Source: Siphonodentalium dalli (taxonomy: Eukaryota > Mollusca > Scaphopoda > Gadilida > Siphonodentaliidae). From it: 64,000 nucleotides of DNA. The stretch is taken from the NCBI GenBank assembly GCA_032622095.1, contig CP136062.1, positions 12,115,710 through 12,179,709 of the forward strand. The letters are read 5' to 3'. The notes beneath the pieces were generated by a model. It did no database searches. It was given only the letters and a program-made list of their open reading frames with translations, and was not told the DNA's origin. Below are positions 54,864-63,874 of this stretch, one piece after another (the first letter of the stretch is position 1; the number at the start of each line of letters is the position of its first letter). Made by a program: the position numbers and the translations under genes.

Positions 54864-54951
54864 TGATGAAGACAGCTGTAGCATTGTCAAATGGATCAAA
54901 TGGACACATTCCTAGAGCACTAAATTGTCGTTTCACTTCCAAGTTTTCATG
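54864..54951 (-). CDS. Semaphorin-like SEMA domain, exon C (partial gene)
   Basis: This 88-nt exon is bounded on the minus strand by a pyrimidine-rich acceptor ending TTTATTTAACAG and a canonical GTAAGT donor. It starts in phase 0 and leaves one base of the next codon. It encodes HENLEVKRQFSAL followed by GMCPFDPFDNATAVFI. The GxxxCP(Y/F)DPxxNxTAV motif is diagnostic of the SEMA beta-propeller in semaphorins, including the conserved Cys and an N-glycosylation sequon (NAT). Semaphorins are secreted or membrane-bound guidance ligands that bind plexins through this domain. The family then expects an LY(S/A)GT-type segment; I found no such exon between here and the minisatellite. Read-through past the donor gives an ORF down to 54631, but that tail is intronic repeat. 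Confidence 0.8.
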
Positions 54952-55440
54952 CTGTTAAATAAACAAGAGATTCATGAGTAAAAGCAATGATTGAAATTTG
55001 TATGACGTTCGTTAAAGATACACGGTTTGATTTTATACGCACTGGGTAAGTGTGGAAAAATTACATGCATTCATTCATTCATTCAGGAAATAGATACATT
55101 TGTTTTTGTATTTTGTCAGACATTATTTTCAGAATGATGTTCAATACTTTCACCTTTTCTAACATCTATTTTCAAGTTGTGAATAAAATTTGGTATCTTA
55201 TTGGTCTAATTGCCTTTTTGATTGGTAATGTCACTGTAACAGTAATGGATTTATTATGCAACATCTTGTTATTGAACAATTGGAAGATAGTCAATATATT
55301 GTTTAATGTACTTGTTGACGATAGTTGTTTCGCAGACTTTTATAAAATATATCTTATTTTACGTAAAACCACTTCGAAAACCTTACGTTCCATTAACCCT
55401 ACCATGACTGGAGCTTCCTGAAATTTTACGAAAACCCTCT

Positions 55441-55508
55441 GGCAATGCATTCTCTTATATATGCGAGTCTCTCAGAGAGCCTCCAATATATAAGTTAATT
55501 CACTGGCC
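55441..55508. repeat. Foldback repeat, family P (TATATATGCGAG type), copy 1
   Basis: GGCAATGCATTCTCTTATAT at the left and the AATATATAAG...CACTGGCC right part form an imperfect hairpin. Upstream, ATGACTGGAGCTTCCTGA is shared with the region before the copy at 57769, so the family extends beyond the hairpin. Confidence 0.7.
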
Positions 55509-55534
55509 TATCAATATTTATCTTGACCTTGTAA

Positions 55535-55603
55535 GCCAGTGCATTAGCTTATATATGCGAGGCTCCCAATGGGAGAGTTACACATATATGATAATTCACT
55601 GGC
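55535..55603. repeat. Foldback repeat, family P, copy 2
   Basis: GCCAGTGCATTAGCTTATAT and the inverse right arm ending AATTCACTGGC surround a centre GGCTCCCAATGGGAGAG. This is a diverged member in tandem with copy 1. Confidence 0.7.
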
Positions 55604-55798
55604 ACATGGTCTTTAATGCTGCGCCAGCCCGGTTCCCATCATGGATGGGTTAATAACCAAAGCGATATATATTAAGTTTAATATTTAACCCCCAGGGAGC
55701 CTCACACAGATGGAAGGATGTAATACAGAGTGTAGTATAATGTAGTCTATGTATGGCTCTGTGTGGGTCATGAATGGGTTAATTATGTATGGACATAC

Positions 55799-55906
55799 CT
55801 CAAGATCATATCCCGCTGGGTTATAGCCCCCAGTGCCGCAGACAAACAGACCACCACTTGTTGTGTTTTCCGCAATAAATCGAATATGGTTTTGGCAATC
55901 AGGTGT
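55799..55906 (-). CDS. Semaphorin-like SEMA domain, exon B (partial gene)
   Basis: This 108-nt exon (36 codons, phase 0 at both ends) lies between acceptor TTTTATTCTGCAG and donor GTATGT on the minus strand. It encodes TPDCQNHIRFIAEN, then TTSGGLFVCGTGGYNPAGYD. The C-x-N-(Y/F/H)-I-R and (L/F)-x-V-C-G-T-(G/N)-x-(Y/F)-x-P motifs are the signature of the semaphorin SEMA domain. NTT is an N-glycosylation sequon at the position where many family members carry one. The Cys that normally follows the CGTxAFxPxC proline is absent here (NPAGYD). It splices in frame to exon C, joining YDLE to HENL. The plus-strand ORF across the same bases is a shadow. Confidence 0.88.
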
Positions 55907-55946
55907 CTGCAGAATAAAACAGATATATATAGTGTGTCAGTCATTT

Positions 55947-56034
55947 GCAGAATGAGGTCCCCAGATGGATTAATTTAGTGACACTTTCACATAGCTACTA
56001 TCACCAAATTCACACTCCGGGAACCTGATTCTGC
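55947..56034. repeat. Foldback repeat, family Q, copy 3
   Basis: GCAGAATGAGGTCCCCAGAT leads into ATTTAGTGACAC on the left. The inverse half reads ATCACCAAATTCACACTCCGG then CTGATTCTGC. It starts 41 bases upstream (minus-strand sense) of exon B. Confidence 0.7.
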
Positions 56035-56230
56035 TGAGGCCTCAAATGTTATAATATGGGAGAATCGGATCAGATTGAAGTTCCCAGTTGAAGTTCACCC
56101 ATAAGTCACTTAGATTATGCAATTTATCTTCTGCAAACTAAGGGATATAGAAACTGAACAGAAATGAAAATGTAACTGAAAACAATGTTAATTTGAGACT
56201 ATGAGATACTTCCCAGAAGATGAGGACTAT

Positions 56231-56324
56231 GCAGAATAGGGCCACCAGAGGGATAATGTAGTGATGCTAGTCCACCGTGTGGGGATAACGTCACTAACTT
56301 CACCCTCCGGGTGCCCCATTCTGC
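56231..56324. repeat. Foldback repeat, family Q, copy 4
   Basis: GCAGAATAGGGCCACCAGAG with TAGTGATGCTAG forms the left arm. GATAACGTCACTAACTTCAC, CCTCCGGGTGCC and CCATTCTGC form the inverse right arm. It has the same layout as copy 3. Confidence 0.75.
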
Positions 56325-56498
56325 AAATGACAGACACACTATTTCAAGGCTTGGTGCAATTATGCAGTTGAAAAACAAGAAAAATAAATAAAGCAAAATA
56401 TTTCTTTGGATACATGAACACACTATAGTGCACTAACAAGGCAACTGTTAACATATATAATCCTTATCTCACAATACATTGTGTGAGAATTGACACCA

Positions 56499-56867
56499 AT
56501 GTTCGATATGATATAATAAATAATGCATGTCTTGCCGTTGACTATGTTCGCTATAGTATAATATATAATACATGTCTTGTCGTTGACTAGGTGTATTATA
56601 ATTTAATATAATAAATAATATTATTGTCTTGTCGTTGACTGTGTTAGATATAATATAATCAATAATGCATGTCTCGTCGTTGACTGTGTTAGATATAATA
56701 TAATCAATAATGCATGTCTTGTCGTTGACTATCTTAGATATAATATAATCAATAGTGCATGTTTGTCGTTGACTATCTTAGATATAATATAATCAACAAT
56801 GAATGTCTCGTCGTTGACTATCTTAGATATAATATAACCAATAATGCGTGTCTTGTCGTTCACTGTC
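56499..56867 (+). repeat. 45-bp minisatellite, about 8 copies
   Basis: The unit is close to TTAGATATAATATAATCAAT followed by AATGCATGTCTTGTCGTTGACTATC. Early copies are diverged and the central copies are nearly identical. Forty-five is divisible by three, so a forward ORF (56759-56968) repeats a 15-residue peptide; this is a repeat artefact. Confidence 0.92.
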
Positions 56868-57404
56868 AAATTAGTGATCCTCGAGGAGAAATAGTCAACT
56901 CCAAGCCATGCATTATTTATATAATATCATTTCACAGTGTGAAGAGTCAAAATAAACTTTCACCCTGATATGCCAAACAGTTATCCGGTTAGCTAAACAA
57001 ATGACAGAGTAGCGCGTGTGAAGAGCACCTTATAGTGTGAAGTCAGTATTCTGTAATGCCAATACAAACAAATGGCTAGATTTCAACTTATTCCGAAAAA
57101 TGAGGCGCGATGGCGAATTTTATTTTTTATATTTTATTCTTCATTACATAAAATGGTGGTGGTCAGGTCTAGATAATGAAGCAGTATCCTACCTTATATA
57201 ACACAAGGTGATTAAGATTTTCTACCTTCATCAAAATAAACTGATTTTTGAGTCTTTGAAATGTAATTTGGTGATTGAGGCACGGGAAAAAAAGGTTTAT
57301 ATAAAGTTATCCAAATAAAGAAAAAATTAGGAAGTGACTAAAAATATGTCACTATGATACTAACATTCAACAAATGCTATGATAATGCTTAAATATTTGA
57401 AAAC

Positions 57405-57497
57405 TGACCTATGACCCCACACATATTTTGGTTACCGACCTATGACCCCACACATATTTCGGTTATCGACCTATGACCCCACACATGTTTCGGTTAT
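57405..57497 (+). repeat. Triplicated 31-bp repeat
   Basis: Three tandem copies of GACCTATGACCCCACACATA plus TTTCGGTTAT differ at one or two bases each. They end just downstream (minus-strand sense) of exon A's splice donor. Confidence 0.9.
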
Positions 57498-57509
57498 AAG
57501 TCTACTAAC

Positions 57510-57569
57510 CGCATCTTTTCCTTGCTTTCTGCATAAAGTAATGTCATTTGAATCAGGATTAAGTGTTCT
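57510..57569 (-). CDS. Semaphorin-like SEMA domain, exon A (partial gene)
   Basis: This 60-nt exon (20 codons) has a strong acceptor (TTATTATTTTCAG) and a GT donor (GTTAGT) on the minus strand. It encodes RTLNPDSNDITLCRKQGKDA. This matches the semaphorin segment W/Nxxxxx(D/E)xxxCxxKGKD, which directly precedes the ECxNYIRV motif carried by exon B. The splice joins GKDA to TPDC in phase 0. The family then expects upstream exons with the signal peptide and a (Y/F)VGAxNxxY(K/R)L motif. None was recognised between here and the window end; the 55-bp minisatellite occupies most of that space. A second AG two bases inside the exon makes the exact acceptor uncertain. Confidence 0.75.
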
Positions 57570-57768
57570 CTGAAAATAATAAAACAAATTATTCTCTCTG
57601 TTGTCAGTACTTTCTTTGTCCAACTACCTGTCATATTTTCAAACAGCCAATGTATATCTGAACTCTAGTCTATGAAACTGGATGAATCAAAACGATAGCT
57701 ACATGCAGTATATACTATAATTTATCCTTCAATGACTTGAGCTTCCTGAGTGTTTGCAAAAAGCCTGT

Positions 57769-57832
57769 ACCAATGCATTCTTTAATATATGCGACGGAAC
57801 CTCATATATATAATATAAGAGACTACATTGGT
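57769..57832. repeat. Foldback repeat, family P, copy 3
   Basis: ACCAATGCATTCTTTAATAT and the right part ending AGACTACATTGGT form an imperfect hairpin. The preceding bases (ATGACTTGAGCTTCCTGAG) match the block before copy 1. Confidence 0.7.
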
Positions 57833-57960
57833 CTAACAATATTATGTATCATATATGAAATTATACAAGCACCTCAAAATAATTAAGATCCCTCCTCTGA
57901 TATACAATATATTACACTTTATATCAAGAATACTGCGGCTGATTGTTGTTGTTGTATTTT

Positions 57961-60900
57961 CAGTATCTTAGGATTGATGAAGTGAGTTAATGATTACTCA
58001 CCGAGTGATTGCATGGTTAAGTGAGTACAGTATAAAGTGAATTAATAACTACTCACTGATTGCTTGCATGCTTGAGTGGTGGGTACAGTATGAAGTGAGC
58101 TGATGCCTACTCGATGTTGCTTGCTTGAGTGCGTACAGTATGCAGTGAGTTAATGACTACTCACTGAGTGATTGTATGCTTGAGTGAGTACAGTATAAAG
58201 TAAGTTAATAACTACCAACTGAGTGCTTGCATGCTTGAGTGAGTACAGTATGAAGTGAGTTAATGACTACTCACTGTTGCTTACTTGAGTGAGTCCATTA
58301 TGAAGTGAGCTGATGACTACTCACTGAGTGCTTGCATGATTGAGTGAGTACAGTATGAAGTGAGTTAATGACTACTCACTGAATGCTTGCATGCTTGAAT
58401 GAGTACAGCATGAAATGGGCTAATGACTATTCACTGAGTATTTGCATGCTTGAATGAATACATTACGATGTGAGCTAATGACTGCCCATCGAGTGCTATC
58501 ATACTAGAGTGAGTACATTATGAAATGGGCTAATGACTACACACTTAGTACTTGCATGCTTGGGTGAACACATTGTGAAGTGAGCTAATAACTATTCACT
58601 GTGTGATTGCATGGTTGAGTGATTACAGTATGAAATGGGCTCATGACTACTCACTGAGTGGTTGCTTGCATGGTTGAATAAATATATTATGAGGTGAGCT
58701 AATGACTACCCACCGAGTGCTTGTATAATATAATGAGTACATTATGGAGTGGTTGGTGCAATATGAACTAAGTTGATGACTACTCACTGAGTGCTTGCAT
58801 GCTTGAGTTGTTGGTGCAATATGAATTGAGATATTGACTACTGACTGAGTGCTTGCGTGTTTGAGTGATTACAGTATTAAGTGAGCTAATGACTACTCAC
58901 TGTTGCATGCTTGAGTGAGTACAGTATGAAGTATGTTAATGACTACTCACTGAGTGCTTGCATGCTCGAGTGGTTGGTGCAATATGCCGTGAGATATTGA
59001 CTACTGACGGAGTGCTTGTGTGCTTGAGTGATTACAGTATTAAGTGAGCTAATGACTACTCACTGTTGCATGCTTGAGTGGGTACAGTATGAAGTAAGTT
59101 AATGACTACTCGCTGAGTGCTTGCATGCTTGAGTGGTCGGTGCAATATGAAGTGAGATATTGACTACTGACTGAGTGCTTGCGTGCTTGAGTGATTACAG
59201 TATTAAGTGAGCTAATGACTACTCACTGTTGCATGCTTGAGTGAGTACAGTATGAAGTAAGTTAATGACTACTCGCTGAGTGCTTGCATGCTTGAGTGAG
59301 TACAGTTTGAAGTAAGTTAATGACTACTCACTGAGTGCTTGTATGCTTGAGTGAGTACAGTATGAAGTGAGTTAATGACTACTCACTGAGTGCTTGTATG
59401 CTTGAGTGAGTACAGTATGAAGTGAGTTAATGACTACTCACTGAGTGCTTGTATGCTTGAGTGAGTACATTATGAAGTGAGTTAATGACTACTCACTGAG
59501 TGCTTGTATGCTTGAGTGGTGGGTACAGTATGAAGTAAGTTAATAACTACCATCTGAGTGCTTGCATGCTTGAGTGAGTACATTATGAAGTGAGTTAATG
59601 ACTACTCACTGTTGCTTACTTGAGTGAGTCCATTATGAAGTGAGCTGATGACTACTCACTGAGTGCTTGCATGCTTGAGTGAGTCCATTATGAAGTGAGT
59701 TAATGACTACTCACTGTTGCTTACTTGAGTGAGTCCATCATGAAGTGAGCTGATGACTACTCACTGAGTGCTTGTGTGCTTGAGTGAGTACATTATGAAG
59801 TGAGTTAATGACTACTCACTGTTGCTTACTTGAGTGAGTCCATTATGAAGTAAGCTGATGACTACTGACTGAGTGCTTGCATGATTGAGTGAGTACATTA
59901 TGAAGTGAGTTAATGACTACTCACTGAGTGCTTGCATGCTTGAGTGGTTGGTGCAATATGAACTAAGTTGATGACTACTCACTGAGTGCTTGCATGCTTG
60001 AGTTGTTGGTGCAATATGAATTGAGATATTGACTACTGACTGAGTGCTTGCGTGTTTGAGTGATTACAGTATTAAGTGAGCTAATGACTACTCACTGTTG
60101 CATGCTTGAGTGAGTGCAGTATGAAGTATGTTAATGACTACTCACTGAGTGCTTGCATGCTTGAGTGGTCGGTGCAATATGAAGTGAGATATTGACTACT
60201 GACTGAGTGCTTGCGTGCTTAAGTGATTACAGTATTAAGTGAGCTAATGCCTACTCACTGTTGCATGCTTGAGTGAGTACAGTATGAAATGAGTTAATTA
60301 TTACTAAATGAGTGATTGCATGATTGAGTGAATACATTATGAAGTGAGCTGATGATTACTCACTGAGTGCTCGCATGTTAAATTGAGTACACTATAAACT
60401 GAGCTAATGACTACTCACTGAATGCTTGCATGCTTGAATGAGTACAGCATGAAATGGGCTAATGACTATTCACTGAGTATTTGCATGCTTGAATGAATAC
60501 ATTACGATGTGAGCTAATGACTGCCCATCGAGTGCTATCATACTAGAGTGAGTACATTATGAAATGGGCTAATGACTACACACTTAGTGCTTGCATGCTT
60601 GGGTGAACACATTGTGAAGTGAGCTAATAACTATTCACTGTGTGATTGCATGGTTGAGTGAGTACAGTATGAAATGGGCTCATGACTACTCACTGAGTGG
60701 TTGCTTGCATGGTTGAATAAATATATTATGAGGTGAGCTAATGACTACCCACCGAGTGCTTGTATAATATATATAATGAGTACATTATGGAGTGAGATAA
60801 TGGCCATTAACTGAGTGCTTTCTTGCATGCATGAGTAGTACAGTATGAAATGAGCTATTGACTACTCACTGAGTGCTTGCATCCTTGAGTGAGCAACGCA

Positions 60901-60968
60901 GTATCTTAGGACTGATGAGGTGGGCTTATGACTTCTCACTGAGTGTTTGAATGCTTGATTGAGCACTG
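57961..60968 (+). repeat. 55-bp minisatellite, about 3 kb
   Basis: The unit is close to GAGTGAGTACAGTATGAAGT, GAGTTAATGACTACTCACTG and AGTGCTTGCATGCTT, with shorter variants containing TGTTGCTTACTTGAG. The palindromic core ACTCA-C-TGAGT recurs in nearly every unit. Both borders share CAGTATCTTAGGA(T/C)TGATGA. Blocks have been copied within the array: about 370 bp at 58381 reappears at 60420, and about 200 bp at 58751 reappears at 59946. It lies upstream of SEMA exon A and so probably inside the semaphorin locus. Confidence 0.95.
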
Positions 60969-61486
60969 TTCGGGTGGAGTCAGCACTCAATTCAACCGTT
61001 ATAATGGTTAAAGTGATGTGAAACTCTCCGGTAAGTTGGTCAAATAGAAATGGAGAATAATCTTGTTCAAAGTAGTTATTTTTACAAATATGATATCTAA
61101 ATTGACAACACACACCGCTATTAGTATGTATTAATTAAATACAGTGACTCTCGGTGATGAAATCATGTTCGTTAGTTTATTGCCGATAGATGCGTCCCGA
61201 TTCGAGTAGTAATATTTATAATTGAGTGTTATGTTTTCAATGGAGACTTGTGCGAAGCTACTTGATTCTGCACATACTCAGGGGTGCCAGATGAAAACAA
61301 TTCGTTTTCTGAATCAATGGTGGAGGGAGGGCTTTATTTTTATCTTTTATTTTTGTTTTGCAGATCGTAACTTCGTAAGCATGGCACACGATAGCGTCCT
61401 TTGTCTAGTAATAGTCAGAAAACGTAAAGAGAACTTTGTTTACAATATACACTCATTTAATCGGATATAAAAAACTCATTGTACTT
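60969..61486. other. Unique segment, no confident gene
   Basis: A minus-strand ORF (60862-61113) encodes a peptide with FEQDYSPFLFDQLTGEFHI. It is faintly like the start of a SEMA domain, but the VGAxN motif expected next is missing and part of the ORF lies in the minisatellite. A plus-strand ORF (61222-61470) contains an acceptor-like TTTATTTTTGTTTTGCAG. Neither can be assigned. Confidence 0.4.
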
Positions 61487-61633
61487 AAGAAATAAATACA
61501 CGGTGTAGAGGTGTGTATGGTCAAGTTGTACCACAAAAAACTGATTGTAGGACGACGCGTAGCGGAGTCCTACAATCAGTTTTTTGTGGTACAACTTGAC
61601 CATACACACCGATACACCGTGTATTTATTTCTT
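61487..61633. repeat. Long near-perfect hairpin (67-bp arms)
   Basis: The arms 61487-61553 and 61567-61633 are reverse complements with only two adjacent mismatches (GA against TC near 61508). The loop is 13 bases, GACGCGTAGCGGA. The arms include GTGTGTATGGTCAAGTTGTA and CCACAAAAAACTGATTGTAG. Arms this well matched suggest a recent foldback event or a young foldback element. Confidence 0.95.
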
Positions 61634-62480
61634 TTGTAATACGACTGAAAGTGTATGGTCACAATTCGACTGAATAGTCAACGAAATACTGCGCTTTTTC
61701 GGTCTCAGGTGAGAAAACATTTCGTGGTGTAATTCGTATTGGGCGTACTCGATTCTTTGCATGGAGTACTCTAGTAATTTGTTTGCGTAAATAATCGTTG
61801 TGATTGGCTAAAAAACGATGTGTTTTCAGCGGCGCCCGTGCCTTTCATTTAAATTGTACAGGAAATACGATTGCTGTCATTTCTGTGTTGAACGTTGTTG
61901 GGACAACATGAATATTATCATCGACTATGGACCATTTTCCTTACACAAAGCGATCTAAATGATCTAGTTTACTAAACTAATCTTATTCCCCTTCTGTACT
62001 GGTGAACAAGCGCTTTCATTTTCAACTTGATTCCGAAATATCGAATATGATCGAGATTCGAATCGACGAATGCACAGCCCGGCCCCATGGATTTATTTTG
62101 TCATTTAATATACTTATTAAGTAACTTTCTTTGGTCGTAACATATATCAGTATATAATAACATCATTTGGACCATATTCATTGGCAACCAAACTGGTTTC
62201 AAGCGAAAAATCGCTAGAAAATTCGCAAGATTGTCAAGATGTAGCAAAATAATTCAAAGGGTTACGGGTGCGGGTGTACTCCGTTGATGCCCCGTTTGCG
62301 CGGAGTTAGAAAAGACGGGAAAAGTCGCGTGCGGCGATCTGAATAAACCGAATTTTTTCGTGGTACAATTGGAAAAAGTAGAATTGTACCACAAAACTGG
62401 AACGAGATAGCCATGGTAACTCGGGCCACTGGCCAATCAGGACATGGCTTTTAAGCATAGTTAGGCAGGGTCGTATTACA
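61634..62480. other. Foldback-rich segment, possible non-autonomous element
   Basis: TTGTAATACGAC near 61635 is the inverse of GTCGTATTACAA near 62469, so the segment may be bounded by short inverted repeats. Inside, CGTGGTGTAATTCG near 61725 and CGTGGTACAATTGG near 62359 are diverged copies of a motif also found in the adjacent 67-bp hairpin arms. CCAAT-type motifs occur in both orientations (GATTGGC near 61802, GGCCAATCAG near 62431). A 60-codon minus-strand ORF (62254-62436) is not recognised. Confidence 0.35.
62360..62392. repeat. Perfect 11-bp hairpin
   Basis: GTGGTACAATT (62360-62370) and AATTGTACCAC (62382-62392) are perfect arms with an 11-base loop GGAAAAAGTAG. Confidence 0.85.
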
Positions 62481-62579
62481 ATACTGGTTTAACTGTATGA
62501 CATAGGCATTACCAATAGTGTTCTAATGTCCCTGACTATTGACAATTGTTATTATTATCTTTTATATATTGTGGAACTT

Positions 62580-62760
62580 TTGTATGAATGTATGTATGTA
62601 CGTGTGCGTATGCATGTGCTATAGACTCGAAAACTGCTCGACCGATCCGACTCAAATTTGGTATGTTGGCCTACTTTGATCCCGGGGACAATATGGGCGG
62701 GGTCAAATTTCATGTGCGACCAGGTCCTTGACCTTGACCTCGCTCATATAGTCATGTTTC
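62580..62760 (+). repeat. Dispersed-repeat-like leader before the 37-bp minisatellite
   Basis: GTATGAATGTATGTATGTAC leads to ACTCGAAAACTGCTCGACCG and CAAATTTGGTATGTTGG. Sequences of this type (ATGT run, then CGAAAACTGCTxxACCGAT and AAATTTGGTA) recur in many animal genomes as dispersed repeats. I cannot name the family from this sequence alone. Confidence 0.4.
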
Positions 62761-62802
62761 ATTGTGGATCGAACAATAGTTTGCCCAGACGCTGTATATT
62801 CT

Positions 62803-63265
62803 GCCCAGACGGAGGCGATCACAAAGAAATCCCTAAATAGCCAGGAAGAAGTCGGTCACAAAGAAATCCCTAAATAGCCCGGAAAAAGTCGGTCACAACG
62901 AAATCCATACATAGCCCGGACGAAGTCGATCACAAAGAAATCCCTAAATAGCCCGGACGAAGGCGATCACAAAGAAATCCCTAAATAGCCCGGACGAAGG
63001 CGATCACAAAGAAATCCATAAATAGCCCGGACGAAGGCGATCACAAAGCCATCCCTAAATAGCCCGGACGAAGGCGACCACAAAGAAATCCCTAAATAGC
63101 CCGGACGAAGGCGATCCCAAAGAAATCCCTAAATAGCCCGGACGAAGTCGCTCACAAAGAAATCCCTAAATAGTCCGGACGAAGTCAGTCACAAAGAAAT
63201 CCCTAAATAGCCCGGACGAAGTCGGTCACACAGAAATCCCTAAATAGTCCGGACGAAGTCGCTCA
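62803..63265 (+). repeat. 37-bp minisatellite, about 12 copies
   Basis: The unit is close to GATCACAAAGAAATCCCTAA followed by ATAGCCCGGACGAAGGC. Variants include GTCGGTC, GTCGCTC and GGCGATC. The first bases (GCCCAGACGGAGGC) grow out of the leader sequence, as if the array expanded within a larger dispersed element. Confidence 0.93.
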
Positions 63266-63510
63266 TATCAGCTTGTTGTCTATAAATTGACACCTCTGCA
63301 TTATACCATTTTATCCTAAATTTCCTCCAGTACATTTCAATTGTTCTGGAGTTACAATTAGAACACCAGTCTATGATGATCAGCTGATCATTTCCTACAA
63401 TGTATAGTCATCTACTTAATGTTCACTGTCACTATGTGTATATATATATATATATGTGTGTGACCCGCCATATCAAATCCAGTCGTTAGTCGGGATTTGT
63501 TTTACCCTGT

Positions 63511-63579
63511 GCCAATGCATTCTCTTATATATGCGAGTCGACCATAGGTCGCCTCGCATATATAAGAGAATGCATTGGC
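63511..63579. repeat. Family P palindrome, copy 4, in the left TIR
   Basis: GCCAATGCATTCTCTTATAT and the inverse arm ATATAAGAGAATGCATTGGC are perfect around the centre CGAGTCGACCATAGGTCGCCTCG. It is the cleanest member of the family in the window. Confidence 0.9.
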
Positions 63580-63667
63580 CTAACAATTTTTTATCATTTT
63601 TTTTAAATAAATGTTTCTTACAATTTTTAGGACATAAAATAAAAAACATCCATTACCCTGCAGGGAG

Positions 63668-63681
63668 CCCCCCCCCCCCCC
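63668..63681 (+). repeat. C14 homopolymer
   Basis: Fourteen consecutive C residues lie in the interior of the 454-bp element. The exact length may be affected by sequencing. Confidence 0.8.
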
Positions 63682-63806
63682 ACATATATAGAAGCATAGA
63701 GAAGAGTGTCGTCTGCTCATGTTTGTCTGGGGCTATGTATGGGTGAAATTATAAAATTGTAAAATAATACAAGAAAAAAATTATTAAAATTGTAAAAAAT
63801 TGTTAG

Positions 63807-63874
63807 GCCAATGCATTCTCTTATATATGCGAGGCGACCTATGGTCGACTCGCATATATAAGAGAATGCATTGG
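63807..63874. repeat. Family P palindrome, copy 5, in the right TIR
   Basis: This is the inverted counterpart of copy 4, with the same arms and an inverted centre. One outer flank reads GGTACAGGGTAAAC where the left TIR has GTTTTACCCTGTGC. Confidence 0.9.

Larger units (their letters stand above)
54952..55798 (-). other. Predicted intron between SEMA exons B and C
   Basis: This 847-bp intron contains two foldback elements (55441-55508, 55535-55603). It also holds a plus-strand, AT-rich 123-codon ORF (55050-55421) with a hydrophobic stretch around residues 47-75. That ORF runs into a dispersed-repeat block near 55395, matches no family I recognise and is probably chance. A short hairpin CCCATC-ATG-GATGGG lies near 55637-55651. 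Confidence 0.6.
55907..57509 (-). other. Predicted intron between SEMA exons A and B
   Basis: This 1.6-kb AT-rich intron holds foldback family Q copies 3 and 4, a 45-bp minisatellite (56499-56867) and a triplicated 31-bp repeat (57405-57497). The stretch 56868-57404 contains nothing I recognise. Confidence 0.6.

Noticed and set aside
54631-54942. Stand-alone 103-codon minus-strand gene
   Set aside because: Only the first part is conserved protein (SEMA exon C). A GTAAGT donor ends the homology and the rest is foldback repeat sequence.
55763-55978. Plus-strand 71-codon ORF
   Set aside because: It is the antisense shadow of semaphorin exon B and repeat copy 3.
56759-56968. 69-codon ORF with a repeating VVDYLRYNI motif
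   Set aside because: The 15-residue period is the direct translation of the 45-bp minisatellite, which is divisible by three.
60862-61113. Minus-strand ORF as the first SEMA exon (FLFDQLTGEFHI)
   Set aside because: The resemblance is limited to a few residues, the expected VGAxN motif does not follow and no clear splice sites frame it.
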